NCBI GenBank assembly: GCA_022316685.1
Contig: JAKJHU010001349.1
Coordinates: 1-64,000 of the forward strand
Length of the DNA stretch: 64,000 bases
Direction: 5' to 3'
Origin: Progne subis subis
Lineage: Eukaryota > Chordata > Aves > Passeriformes > Hirundinidae
Numbering within the stretch: position 1 is the first letter of the stretch; the number at the start of each line of letters is the position of its first letter. Both the position numbers and the translations under genes were made by a program. Shown here piece after piece: positions 11,184-23,620 of the stretch. The notes beneath the pieces are model-generated. The model was not told the origin of the DNA and did no database searches. It saw nothing but the letters and a program-made list of their open reading frames with translations.

Positions 11184-11850
11184 CAGGCCTGGACAAGAGG
11201 CCTGAGTGAGGCCTGAACAGCAGGCCCTGAGCCAAAGGTGACCTCTGCATCAACCTTCAACCAAAGGTTATCTTTGTATCTGCTCATTAGTGAAATATGC
11301 AGGTCATTAGCACTGTGACAGATGTATCCACTCATTAGTGAAACATGCATTGACCTTTCTGTGTTTAGAAGCCAGACAAGGCCATGAAATCTGACATCTG
11401 GCCTTGTTTGGGGCTGGATGGTCAAAGTCACCTCCCTTGGTTCCTCCTTGGGCCCTGGCCAGGCTTTGGGAGGGACCCAAGAGGAGGATGAAACCAGCTG
11501 TTCCTGCCCTAGAAGTGCTGTCAGTTGGTTTATTCAGCACTATCAGAGCTGGGCCCTCTCCCAGCCAGGCTGGAGCCTCACCTGTGGCTGGAGGCACCTG
11601 CAGCAATTCCCAGTGTCCGGGAGTGGCTCTGCAGTCCTTGGCTGGGACAGCTTCCCCCAGCTGCTGTGTGCGTGTGGTGATGGGAAAGTCTGAGGACTGG
11701 TGATGGATCTTTCTCAATCCCTGCAGGCAATCTTTGGTAGTGATGGTTGGGTGCATTGCTGAGCTGCTCCTTTTGTGCTCCTTTGCTGCTTTGAACTGCA
11801 GTAAATGACACTGATTCCTTCAGGTGGTGTTTCTGTCTTTGGTGCTGACC
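11184..11850. mobile_element. Probable LTR or other interspersed repeat
   Basis: The CR1-like flank stops abruptly at AGGCCTGGACAAGAGGCC. The following sequence has repeated GCTCATTAGTGAAA(T/C)ATGCA phrases and a terminal block (AGTAAATGACACTGATTCCTTCAGG) like the end of avian ERVL-type LTRs. No coding region accompanies it. Boundaries and class are uncertain. Confidence 0.35.
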
Positions 11851-12371
11851 CTGCCCACTGGTAAAACAGCACTGGCAGAGTCTGGCCAGATCACACCAAA
11901 ATGTCACTTTTTAAATATAAATGTGAGGAACCAATTTCATTTGAAATTCGTGGATGAGAAGGCCTTTCTTAGATCTTGCTGGCTCTGGAGTGAGCTGAGG
12001 TCAGAGCACCCTGTCATAGGTGGGGCAGTCAGTTAAAAGAGGCTGAACTGCTGGATGTGTTAAAAGGCATGCAAAAGTTGCATATGGAAAAAGGCAAAGA
12101 ACTTGTGGGTTTGGGAAGATGAGGATGGATTTTGTTAACAGCACATTGGAAAAAGCACCACAGAAGGAAGAATTGGTTTTGGAATGCTCCCACATGGAGT
12201 GAGAGAAGGAAGGTTTAAATCTGCTGCTCAGGTTTCTTTGTGCAAGTGAAATATAGTATTATAGTTATTATTAGTAGTAGTTATTTCAAAATATACTGTG
12301 ATTTTTTTTTTTTTCAATTTAATTAAAAATCAATAATGTGAAATAATGCTGATTTTTTAGCTTTGGCTTCT
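11851..12371. other. No gene seen
   Basis: AT-richer sequence with a poly-T run near 12302. Short frames only; no domain, repeat family or signal is recognised. Confidence 0.4.
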
Positions 12372-13738
12372 ATCATGGGTTGGCACAGTTTTGTTATCTG
12401 GTTATAGGGAAATGTGAAATGTTTTTCCCTGCCATCACCCTGGTTTTGTGGGGGGAGGACAGGGACCCATCAGAAAGCTGGCCGGGATATGGCAGCTAAG
12501 CTGACCAATGGGAAATGTCGATGTGACTTCGGAGGGGACATTTTAAACTCATCTGCTGCTGATTGGTCTCTCTCTCACTTTGGAATCAGCCATGAGGTAA
12601 CATCGTGGGCGGTGGGCAGGCCCAGGCCGGGCCCCTGAGAGCTGCTGCCCACATGGGAGCAGCCTGGGTTGAGCCCTTTCACAGCTCTGTGGCAGCTCTG
12701 AACTGGGCCGGCCTGGATGAGACCGAGGGGTGGAAAAAAGGACATCTGCCAGCTTCCTCCATCAGCACAGCTTTGCATTTTCTACAGCTCATGCAGCCTG
12801 GCAATTGCACGTGGCCCTTGCAACCTTGGCGGATTTAACCCTTTCCTAGCAACATGGAGCTTTTAAAGCACAATTCCTCCTTGAGAGAAAGAAAGAAATC
12901 AGAGGGTACATAGAAGACACCAAATCAAGTCAGTTAGATTAGAAGTGGAAGAATTAATGATATTGGAATAGGATTGATGAAGTGGATATTTCTAACCAGA
13001 CTTCTCTAGGGTAAACCATGGAGAAATTGACTGTTCTTTGCAGCACCTTAGTGTTTTGGGTAGAATGCTATTCTAATCAAAATTGAGGACTGATGTAATT
13101 GAAATTTATTTGGGAACTTTAAAGCCCCCACTCCTGGGTTAAAAGGAGGTCTCAGCCTTTGAGACAAAGATGATTTTAGATTAGAAGAATTATTTGTAAA
13201 TAGTACCCCAGATACACTGAGAGGCCTTGCTGATAGAACATCACAGTCTGCGAAAACTCTGGGTGACAGCAGATACGAGACATTGGGAGCACTGGACTAT
13301 TTTGTCTTGTGGCAAATATCTTCGTAAAAAGATTTCAGAGAGACACTTCTCCAAAAAGTAATGAGTAATTATGTCTAAATAGTGAAACTGACTGAAAATC
13401 TCAAGTTGTGTCTTTCTTTGTTGTTCAATAAGAAAGTGAATAGTTTTTAAGAGAAGTGTGTTTTAAAATGTCATTCTGTTTTAGATGAAGTTTTCTTTTT
13501 CTCAATTTTTTTTTTTTTATTTTAGTGTGTGTTAATAAAACTTTTTTTGTTCATTTTTTAAGCTTAAGCCTGCTTTGTTGGGGTTTTTTTTTGTTTGTTT
13601 GTTTGGTTTTGTTTTTTTGTTTTTTTTTTCCCCTCCTAATCTCTCCCCTCGACAAAAAGAGAATAAATACTGAAAGCTCTACATTAATTGGTGTTTCTGC
13701 CTGGTTTTATTAAATTAAAACCATTACACCTGTCATGG
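12372..13738. mobile_element. Long unclassified interspersed repeat, LTR-like
   Basis: A ~1.37-kb block between TATCATGGGTTGGCACAG and CATTACACCTGTCATGG. It has AATAAA motifs near 13535 and 13662, T-rich runs at 13500-13630 and no coding frame. TG...CA ends and polyadenylation signals suggest an LTR, but no second copy is in the window to confirm it. Confidence 0.3.
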
Positions 13739-13917
13739 CAATTATCATGGAAACCCAGCTGATTGGAAATGCAGTGGTGGACAAAGGTTTTACTAGGGCC
13801 TGTCACAATAGCACAAAGGGTGGTGGTTTTAAACTAAAGGAAGGGAGGTTCAGATAAGGGGAGATAAGGAGGAGATTTTTGATGAGGTTGGTGATACACC
13901 AAGACAGGTTCCCATGG

Positions 13918-14229
13918 AGGTGGTCAATGCCCCATCCCCGGAAATTTCCAAGTCCAGCTGGGACAGGGCTCTGAACAACCTGATCTGGTGAAAGATGTCC
14001 CTGCTCATGGCAGGGGTTTGGATGAGATGAGCACTGCAGAGCTCTTCCCATCCAAAGCATTCCAGGATTGCATGGGGAGAAGGGGCTGCTCACTGGACTC
14101 CAGCCACTCCCTTGACTCCTCCTTGTCTCTGCTGGAGCCCACATGCAGCAGCCAAAGCCAGCCCCTTCTCTGGCCTTTCCCTGCCCTGCCCCAGGGGCTG
14201 ACAGAGCCAGGCTGGCACAGGTGACCTTT
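13918..14229 (+). repeat. Paralogue of the ERV-A upstream flank (empty site)
   Basis: It matches 3085-3388, including the CR1-like tail and the following low-copy sequence, but continues past GTGACCTTT into AGGCTTTGCAGGG where ERV-A begins its LTR. It is thus an empty-site paralogue for the insertion at 3389. Confidence 0.85.
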
Positions 14230-14289
14230 AGGCTTTGCAGGGCTCAGGCACAGCGGCTGGACAGAGTCAGGGCTGAGGTCACACTCTGT

Positions 14290-14605
14290 GGGCTGGGCAG
14301 AGCCCAGCCAGAAATGAGCCCGGGAGCAGCAGCTCTGCAGTGGTGGCCACCAGGCCGCCTTGCCAAGGGAGGCTTCTGGCCATGGCCTGGAAGCAGCTGC
14401 TGCTGCCAAGGTGCCTTTGGTGCCTCAGGCTCTCCCTGGCACAGCTCCCAGCACGGCACTCTGCACTTGTGCCCGAGGCCTTCACTGTGTTGGGGCTGGC
14501 CTGGGGCTTTTCCTGCAGTGGGATCTGCCCTGGTCCTGGCACAGGAAAGGCAGTTCCTGCTGGAGCAGGAGGCTCTGCCTGGAAGGGGCTCAAAAAACTC
14601 TAAAA
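14290..14605. repeat. Segmental duplicate, paired with 23305-23620
   Basis: The block AGAAATGAGCCC(G/T)GGAGCAGC through CCTGGCACAGGA(A/G)AGGCA is shared with 23305-23620 in the same orientation at high identity. Neither copy has a convincing conserved frame; the open frames in both look incidental to GC-rich sequence. Confidence 0.75.
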
Positions 14606-15074
14606 AAGGCCTATTTACTTCAGAATTGCTTTCTAGAGCATGATATTCTAATAATTGTAATAACTCCTATGCAGTGGAATAAATAAATCTTTATTTTATT
14701 TACTCTGTAGTGAGAATAAATATTTCTGTCCATTCCTGATCTGAAGCAATCATAGTTTATTTATATAAATATATCTGGTATATTCCATTGTTAATCCTGT
14801 GGGACAAATTGCATTGCATTTCAATTCCACCTGTCCAATCTTTTACACATAAACCTTTGACAAAATGTGGGGATGGGATTGGATCCAGCCACTCCCAGTC
14901 TCCTCTCTTAGATGGATTTTTAAAATCTAGGCATCATTGAGGTGTTTGAGGATCCATGGTGGCTTTTGGGTGTCATTTCTCCACCACATGACTCAGCAGC
15001 AGTTTATCCAATGATGAAATAAAGCTTTTGCCTGAAGCTCCCACTCTGCCCATGGCAGGAATCCCTGTGCATGT
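14606..15074. other. No gene seen
   Basis: AT-rich then neutral sequence. I see no coding frame, repeat family or RNA structure that I can support. Confidence 0.4.
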
Positions 15075-15360
15075 CTGGGACATCCCGGCTCTTGGGCAGC
15101 CTGGGGACTCCTGGGATGTTACCGTGGAGCCCCCGTGAGTGCCTGTGACAGATCGGTGCCTTTGCAGCCCAAGGTGCCCTGGGATGTCACCATGGAATGG
15201 CTGTGACTGCCTCTGACCACAGGGCTCTGGAGCATCCCCAGAAACCCTGGGAGGTCTCCATGGAGCCCCAGTCTCTGCCTGTGACATTCCAGCTCTGGAA
15301 CAGCCTGGAGACTGTTGGAAAGTCCCCATGGAACCCCTCTGAGGGCCTGTGACAACTCGA
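15075..15360. repeat. Degenerate ~75-80-bp tandem repeat
   Basis: About four diverged units share the phrases CCTGGGA, CCATGGAGCCCC, TGCCTGTGACA and a (C/G)AGCTCT-type end. It lies beside the 41-bp array. Long open frames across it are by-products of the repeat. Confidence 0.55.
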
Positions 15361-15384
15361 TTCCTTAGCAGGCAAACATCACCA

Positions 15385-15567
15385 GTCCCTGTTGCTATGG
15401 TCAGTTTCCATGGCAACCATCACAGCCCCTGTTGCTGTGGTCAGTTTCCATGGCAACCATCACCAGCCCCTGTTGCTATGGTCAGTTTCCATGACAACCA
15501 TCACCAGCCCCTGTTGCTATGGTCAGTTTCCATGACAACCATCACCAGCCCCTGTTGCTATGGTCGG
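15385..15567. repeat. 41-bp minisatellite with X-box-like palindromes
   Basis: About 4.4 copies of a 41-bp unit made of GTTGCTATGGTCA, GTTTCCATGGCAACC and ATCACCAGCCCCT. The GTTTCCATGGCAAC core is an inverted repeat close to the RFX X-box pattern (GTNRCC, 0-3 bases, RGYAAC). Two units have CATGACAACC, which weakens the right arm. Confidence 0.8.
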
Positions 15568-15684
15568 TCCCTTGGCAGCTCCATGCAGATCCCATGCCAG
15601 GGGTGGTTCCATGGACACCAGCTCAGGCCTGGAGCCAGATCCCATTGCCATGGCAACCATTTGCAGTCCCATTCCCAGGGCCAT

Positions 15685-15985
15685 GGGATCCCAGAAGCAC
15701 AGAATTGGCTGAGCTGGGAGGGACCCATCAGGATCCTCGAGTCCAGCTCCTGGTCCTGCACAGAACACCCCAACAATCCCAGCCTGGGCCTGGCAGCGGT
15801 GTCCAAACGCTGCTGGAGCTCCCAGAGCCCTGGAGCTGTGACCCTTCCCTGGGAGCCTGTTCAGTGCCCCAGCAGCTTCTGGGGGAAAAACCTTTTCCTG
15901 ACATCCAACCGAAAGCTGCCCCGACTCAGCTCCAGCCCTTCCCTCCAGTGCTGTCCCTGGGCACCAGAGTGAAGAGGTTCCCACA
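15685..15985 (-). mobile_element. CR1-like LINE fragment
   Basis: CACAGAATTGGCTGAGCTGG followed by GGACCCATCAGGATCCTCGAGTCC and a clause with CTGTTCAGTGCC and CCTGACATCCAACC is the complement of a CR1 3' part. It is 5' truncated and has no intact frame. Confidence 0.7.
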
Positions 15986-16582
15986 GCCCCCAGCCAGGGA
16001 CCCGCTCCCAAGGCTGCTGCCAGGGCAACCAGGGCTGGCACCAGCTGGGATGCTCGGTTTCCATGGGCTGGGATTTAGGAATGGGATTCCCAAATTTTGT
16101 GTTCCTGCTAAAACCGAGCTGTCCCTCACTGGCCTCCAGCCTCCCATGCAAATTCCAAAATGGAAAGATTCCGGGGTGGGATAAGGACAATTTACTGGTA
16201 ATAGCAACAAGATAAGGAAAAACTAGGAACAGAAGGGATAAGAGAAATTATATACAGGGACAACTACAACAGCACTGACTGGCACTTCCCAGCCACGTAT
16301 TTCCTCCTGCTGGGAAAGGACACCTTTGTCCTAGGGGAAGAGAGAGTCCCTTTCCTGTCCCTGACAATGACCTGAGATGGGATCAAATACAATGTCGAGA
16401 CCACGGCCAGGACCACCTCACATCATTGCCAGGGGCAGAGAAAGGTACAGGTGACTCCTCAGCTTGGTCACAGGAAATGTGGGTCACAAGGACTCTTCCC
16501 AATGTCAGTCTTCAGATGGGGGATGAAGTTGGAGACTCACACAAAACACTGCCTGCACTCAGGGTACACACCGTGGTTTCCC
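15986..16582. other. 3' flank of ZNF-A, no gene seen
   Basis: This lies downstream of the minus-strand zinc-finger pseudogene and may include its old 3' UTR. No separate gene is recognised. Confidence 0.35.
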
Positions 16583-17489
<907 letters not shown>

Positions 17490-18011
17490 CTCTACACGTC
17501 ACCAGACATCTGGAGTCCCTAATAGCCTATCAAACACCAAGAGCAGCCCTGAAAATTCCTTTCTGGAGTTTCCTGTCACTGGTCTCAGTGCCCTCCCCAG
17601 GCTGCTGAGAATCCCAGGAATCTGAAAAGCTCCCCCCTTTTCCATTTTCTATTTATGAATGCTTGGGGTTTTGGGGTCCCAGGGTACCTTCTCCCCTTAT
17701 TCTCTGCTTTGGGGTGCAGGGGCTCCAAGGAGTACCCCCTGCCCCTCTCCAAGCTGTTGAGGGTCCTGCAAATTGCACTGCTTCCCCCACTCCAGGCTCC
17801 AGGGGGACACAGGGCTCTGCTCCTCCAGGCTGCCTCTGCCAGCAGCCACCACTGGGACCCCCCAATGTCCCCCCAAGGGGCATTTTCCACCCAGCTTTGG
17901 AGTTCTTACTTCTCCAAACATCTCCAACCAAAAAACCCAACCCAGGGACACTTCAGGATATCTGAGCCGAGCTCCCCCTGTCTTGGGCTGGTAAGACAGG
18001 TGTCTGCTACG
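17490..18011 (-). other. Upstream region of ZNF-A
   Basis: On the minus strand this precedes ZNF-A. The part 17690-17990, with GGGACCCCC and ATGTCCCCC phrases, resembles 30900-31275, so it is probably the promoter and first-exon region of the zinc-finger family, present once more without its gene. No coding frame is supported. Confidence 0.4.
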
Positions 18012-18690
18012 GAAGGCAGGAGCCTCCCGTGAAATGGAAAATACAAACCTCCTCTCTTTGGATTATAGTTTTGAAATTAACGGGCTTCCAAGTAAAGATA
18101 TGGCAATAGGAATATCAGTTCTTCAGTAGGAAAATTAAACTAAAAGTGCAGTAGTAAAAACACCACCACCAAAAAAGCCCAAAAAATAAGACTCAGAATC
18201 CAACCTGACAGCCGGGTAGTCAGGGTGTTGCTTGCAGTACAATCAAATCGTGGCTGCAGTTCTCCTGGGGGACAGATGTGGTTTTGTTGAAGCAATGATC
18301 TTGTAGAAGGGTGTAGTTTTCCTCTGAAGGTCCAGTAGTGGTGTAGATGGGTCTGGTCTTCCTCTGGGAATCCAGTGGAAACCAGGGTGCCTCTGGTGTT
18401 TAATTCTCAGCTTATATCCAGGTGGGAATGCTTGGCTCCTCCCTCTGGGTGGAGCATCTCACAATGGGATGATGTAATTTTATCAGTCATGCAGTGAGAC
18501 TCAATGGCCCATTAACAGAAGATATCTCCCTGGAGGGAGGATGAGTCATGGAAGAGATAAGGAACACTTCCCTATTTCTTTGTGTACAGCTGGGCCATTA
18601 AGAGAAGATCCCCTCAGAGATTTGAGGGATGGGTCATGGAAGAGATAAACAACCTGCCAACCTGGTTTTAACAGATGGTAATAAAATACA
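18012..18690 (-). mobile_element. LTR-like repeat beside ZNF-A
   Basis: Shared with 29221-29750 (same orientation) and in part with 32640-32880 (opposite orientation). On the minus strand it reads CATTCCCACCTGGATATAAGC (TATA-like), then blocks ending CACCCTGACTACCCGG. The sequence GGGTCATGGAAGAGATAA(A/G)(G/C)AAC occurs twice within it. No coding region is attached. An ERVL-type LTR is likely but the exact ends are unclear. Confidence 0.5.
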
Positions 18691-19765
18691 TTTTTTTGGT
18701 TACATCTTGCATTGCAAGACAGGGCTTGATGCTCCTTGCCCAGGCTCTCTCCAGAACACGCCCAGGCCAATGCTGAGCAGAGAAAAGCCCCGTGAGCAGC
18801 CCCAGGGTGGCCGTGGGCAGGCTGGGGGCAAACAGCATGGCTGGGGCTCTGCAAGGTCCCTGGGGGAGACGGGAAGGAGCAGCAGAGCAGGGGCTGATCC
18901 ATCCCCACTGCGCTGGACACCGCAGGGCAGCGTCCCACAGCGTCCTCATGCACCTGCCAACAACATCCCCCCTCTGCAGCCCTGGCCTCTCCCCCAGCTC
19001 ACACAGGTGCCGCATCCTTGCAGGCACAGACACGGCAGCACTGGCTCAGGAGCCCCTGTTTGCACTGCCCAGAGCAGGCGTGAGCACCCCCATGGTGTTG
19101 GTGTGGGGACATGAACCTGAGTGAGCAGAAATGCCATCAGCCCCTGGGGCCAGGAAGGGCTGGGGGACAGCAGGGAAACCACTCAGGTTTGTGGTGGCCT
19201 CTGAAGTCAGCCAGAAAGTTTGTTCCCATGAGCTGTGAGTTTCCTGTGCCAATGCAGATGTTGTTGCTCAGAGCCAGGGCTGTCTGGCAGCCACCCCCAA
19301 ACTGCCCTCAGCATTTCCTTTGCCTCACCTTGGCTTTCTTTACTTTTCTTTCTGCTACAAATTTCTTCCTATTGCTTACCCCGTTCCCTTCTGTGTAAAC
19401 AGCCCAGCCTATTTACCTTTACTCTGTAGTCCCACTCCCCATTTCAGTTCCTGAGTTGGCACCATGGGAGCATCCATTGAGGAGCAGGATCATCCTCCAA
19501 GTGCTGCAGGAATTGTCTGCAGGCCCCTGCAGTGCCTTGTGCTGCTCCCTTGCCAGAGGCACCACAGGCCAGGGGGACACATCTGGGCTGCTGTGTCTGG
19601 CTCTGGGGCTCCCATTTCTGGGCCAGGAGGAGGAGCTGCAGAGGCTCTGCAGGACTGACAGGATGGGCTTTGGGGCTGTGAGGAGAAGCTGAGGCACCTG
19701 GGCTGCTGGACTTCTGGGGAGGAGGCCCAGGGCTCATCCTGCAACTGCTGCAAGGGTGGTTTCAG
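18691..19765. other. No gene seen
   Basis: GC-rich, low-copy looking sequence with several overlapping open frames on both strands, none with a recognisable domain or a splice structure that I can support. Confidence 0.4.
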
Positions 19766-20390
19766 AGAATCACAGAATCAGCAAGGTTGGAGAACACCTT
19801 GAGCATCATCATGTCCATCCTGGCCCTGACTCTACCCTGTCCCTCCTGAGCCTCCTCTTCTCCAGGATAAACACCCTCAGCTCCCTCAGCTGCTCTCACA
19901 GGACTTGTGTTCCAGACCCCTCACCAGCCTTGTTGCCCTTCTCTGGACATTCTCCAGCGCCTCCATGTCTTTCTTAAATTGGTGTTCCAGAATTGGACAC
20001 AGCATTCAAGATGCTGCCCATCCAGTGCCAAGCATAGGGTAATAATCACTGCCCTGCTCCTGCTGGCCACACCATTCCTGATCCAGGCCAGGTGTCATTG
20101 GCCTTCTTGGCCACCTGAGCACACTGTTGTCTCATGTCCAGCCTGCTGTCCATCTGTCCCTGCAGGTTCCTTTCTGCCTGACCGCTGTCCTGCCACTCTG
20201 TCCCCAGCCTGTAGCGCTGCAGGGGTTGTAGTAGCCAAAGTGCAGGACCTGGCACTTGGACTTGTTAAATCTCATATTGTTGGATTTGGCCCCTGGATCC
20301 AGCCTGTCCTGGGCCCTTTGCAGAGTCCTCCTACCCTCCAGGAGATCAACAATCCCACATAATTTTGTGTCACCACAGTTCTATGATGCT
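19766..20390 (-). mobile_element. CR1 LINE, 5'-truncated
   Basis: It begins on the plus strand with AGAATCACAGAATCAGCAAGG (complement of the CR1 3' end), then CCTCTTCTCCAGGATAAACA and CTGGCCACACCATTCCTGATCC, all standard CR1 phrases. Truncated, with stops throughout. Confidence 0.9.
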
Positions 20391-21268
20391 GTAGAGTGTC
20401 ACAATGGTCTCCATGATTCCATGATGACCCCCAGTGTCACAATGCCCCTTTGCTTCCATGGGAAACCTTGGTGTCACAAAGTCGCTTGGATCCTTGGGCC
20501 CTGCAGTGTCACAATGGTGCCTTGGTCCCTCCAGGCACTGCAGTGTCACAATGCATCCTTGGTTCCATGAGATCTGGCAATTCAGCAATGATCTTCTTCA
20601 TTCCAATATCACAATGGCCTCTTGGTCCCAAGGGGCACCATGGTGTCAAACATGTTTCCTTCATTCCAGGAGTCCCTGAGGAGCAACACTGGCCCCTTGG
20701 TTCCATGGGGCCCTGCAGTGTCACATGGCCCCATCATGACACCAGGTCCTGCTCTGTCCCAATGCTCTGCATGGTTCCACAGGCCCTGCAGTGTCACAGT
20801 GGCCTCTTGGTTCCATCAGGCTCAGAGGGCCACCAATGTGTTCCCTGGTGCTGCAGTGTCACAATGGAGCCCTGGTTACACAAGAGCCTTCAGTGTCACC
20901 AGGGACCCTTGGTGCCATGGGGCACCCCAGTGGCACAATTGTTCCCTCAGTTCCAAGAGTCCTTGCAATGGAACACTGGCCCCTTGATTCCATGGGCCCA
21001 GGGTCTCACCAGGGTCTCCTTGGTTCAGTGGCACAATGGCCCCTTGGCTCAGCAAGGCCCCACAGTGTCACAGTGGCCTCTGTGGTTCCACCAGGCCCCA
21101 GACTGTCACCATGGGCTCCTTGCTTGCATTTAGCCCCACAGTGTCACAGTGGCCCCGTGGCTCTATGGTGCCATGTCGTACACAGTGTCACTCTGGTCCT
21201 CTTAGTGCCACCAGGCCCTGCAGTGTCACAATGGCCCCTTGCTTCCCCAGGGCCCTGCAGTGTCACCA
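20391..21268. repeat. 37-42-bp minisatellite between two CR1 copies
   Basis: More than twenty degenerate units of GCAGTGTCACAATGGCCCCTTGGTTCCA(T)GGGGCCCT type. Period varies from about 37 to 42 bases. The left edge merges with the CR1 phrase GTGTCACCACAGTTCTATGATGC. Long open frames on both strands are repeat artefacts. Confidence 0.85.
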
Positions 21269-21838
21269 TCATCAGAGAATCAAGCAGGCTGGAAAAGACC
21301 TTGGAGAGCATCAAGTCCAACCTGTGAGCCCACAGCACCTTGCCACCCAAACCACGGCACTGAGTGCCACATCCAGTCATTCCTTAGACACTTCCACGGA
21401 CAGTGAGTCACCCACCTCCCTGGACAGCCCATTCCAATGCCCAATCACACATTCTGTGAAGAATATTTCCTAATGTCCACGTAAACCTCCCCATGTGCAG
21501 CTTAAGGCCATGTCCTCTTGTCCTGTCACTGTTCCCTGGGAAAAGATACCACCCCCACCTGGCAGCACCCTCCTGTCAGTAAAGAGTGATGGTCTCCCCT
21601 GAGCCTCCTCTTCTCCAGGATAAACAGCCCCAGCTCCCTCAGCTGCTCCTCACAGGACTTGTGCTCCAGACCCTCACCAGCCTTGTTGCCCTACTCTGGA
21701 CAGACTCCAGCCCCTCCATCCTTAATGAATTGGGGGGCCCAGAACTGGACACAGCACTCGAGGTGCTGCCCAACCAGTCAGAGCAAAGGGAAGAATCCTG
21801 CCCTGCTCCTGCTGCCCACACTGTTCCTGATCCATAGG
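21269..21838 (-). mobile_element. CR1 LINE, second copy
   Basis: It restarts with the CR1 3' end (AGAGAATCAAGCAGGCTGG, GACCTTGGAGAGCATCAAGTCC) and runs through CACCTCCCTGGACAGCCC and CTCCTCTTCTCCAGGATAAACA to CACACTGTTCCTGATCC. It is a separate insertion from 19766-20390, since both begin with the element's 3' end. Confidence 0.9.
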
Positions 21839-23304
21839 AGTGCCAGGGGTTGGATGAGGGAAATGGTGGGGAGGGGGACAAAGTTGATTGATTGTCAGCC
21901 ATGAAGGGTCTTGATTTTCATATCTATTCAGACTGCATTAGAAGGTGCTGGGAGTCAATATCAATTGGACATTGCTGATATCAATCTATAAACAGGAAAA
22001 TGAAACTGGAAAACAGTTCTCTCTGCATTGTTTTCAATATATTTATTCTCTTTGAATACACTTCTGAAATTGTCTAATTAACCACACAAGAACTAAAAAC
22101 TTCAATTATTCCCATGGGCTTTTCTTGTTTGGTATATTGAACAAATTTTTACAAGTTTTCTCCCTGAATTCCTGAACCGAAGAGCTCAAGAAAGAAGAGG
22201 CCTCTGGAGTAAAAATTCATCAACCTCCAAGGGGCTGAGGATCCATCCTCACCAGAGCAGGAATGAACAGAAATGGGCACAGCTTTCTGGCTGCCCCAGC
22301 TTTGGGATGGGCCCTGGGCCTGGAGCAGGAGGAGTTCTTGAGAGCCCCAAGGTCAGGGCTTTTCCCTGTGCCTCTGTCCCTGCAGGCTGTCGTCATCCCC
22401 CGGCTGCCCCACCTCGCTGGCCCCTTCCTTTGCTGACAGCTCTGCGTCCTGCCTGCCTCTGCCTGGGCACACAGAGCCTTGGGCTGCTCCAGACTCCTTC
22501 TGGGGGATGTGTTACACCACAGCCCTGCCCTGGGAGGGAAATTCCTTTCTCCTGGTGTCCAGTCTGGGCCTCCCCAGCTGCCCTTGGTGCCATTATTTCC
22601 TTCTCAGGCTGTTTTATACAAAGAAGAAAATTCCAGCATCTCTGGAACCACTTTCAATCCCTCCCTGGCTACTCCTCTCTTCAGTGTGCACACCACTGAG
22701 CCCAGAGCCACAATCCTCTACATGCTGCTTGTGTGATGAGGCCTCCAAACCCCACCTTGGGAGGTTTTTGGGTCATCTCCAAGGTCAGTGAAAATAGAAG
22801 CAGTGGTCAAAGGTATTTGCTTCAAAATAATGCAGTGACAGAACAAGAGTCAATAGCTTTTAACTGAATGAGGGTGGATTTGGATTTGTTAGAAGGAGGA
22901 AATATTTTAAATGAGAGTGGCACAAGGCTGCCATCATTTTTCCAGAGAAGTGGATGCCCCAATGCCAGGAATGCTCCAAGAGCAGGAGCTTGGTGCAACC
23001 TGACATAGTGAATACCCCCTCCCCAAGGACAGAATCCCTGTTGTGTGGGGTTCTCTGATGTGCTGGGTGACCTCACAACACTTCTGGCCAGAATGTCTGC
23101 TGAGGAGCAGCCAGGCTGCTGCAGTGGCAGTGACCTCACAGCCATCACCATGGCAGCCCTGTCCCCTGGGCCTGGCTCTCCCCTTTCCTCTGCCCCTGCC
23201 TTGTCTCTGCTGGGATGAAGTTTTGTCATTAATATTTTGTTCCCAAGGCACTGGGGCCAATTGCTTCCCAGTCAGACTCCTGGAGCAGAAGTGGCTTTTC
23301 AGAG
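21839..23304. other. No gene seen
   Basis: Mixed AT-rich and GC-rich sequence. Open frames around 22300-22790 lack any domain that I can name. Possible exon remnants cannot be excluded. Confidence 0.35.
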
Positions 23305-23620
23305 CCCATCCAGAAATGAGCCCTGGAGCAGCAGCTCTGCAGTGGTGGCCACCAGGCCGCCTTGCCAAGGGAGGCTTCTGGCCATGGCCTGGAAGCAGCT
23401 GCTGCTGCCAAGGTGCCTTTGGTGCCTCAGGCTCTCCCTGGCACAACTCCCAGCACGGCACTCTGCACTTGTGCCCGAGGCCTTCACTGTGCTGGGGCTG
23501 GCCTGAGGCTTTTCCTGCAGCGGGATCTGCCCTGGTCCTGGCACAGGAGAGGCAATTCCTGCTGGAGCAGGAGGCTCTGCCTGCAATGGGCTCAAACAAC
23601 TCCAGCAAGGCCCTATTTGC
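23305..23620. repeat. Segmental duplicate, paired with 14290-14605
   Basis: Second copy of the 14290-14605 block, same orientation. The copies share no flanking sequence to the left of AGAAATGAGCCC, so the duplication edge is sharp there. Confidence 0.75.

Noticed and set aside
14290..14643. 166-codon frame shared with 23043-23672 as a conserved gene
   Set aside because: The two copies are a recent segmental duplicate, so conservation of the frame carries no weight, and no domain is visible.
15349..16184. 207- and 221-codon plus-strand frames
   Set aside because: They read through the 41-bp minisatellite into CR1; repeated composition explains the openness.
20391..21268. CRISPR-like regular repeats
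   Set aside because: Units are directly adjacent and degenerate with no unique spacers, in avian DNA between two CR1 copies; it is a minisatellite.
22307..22791. Possible exons of an unnamed gene
   Set aside because: Short frames without consistent splice sites or recognisable motifs; cannot be supported.
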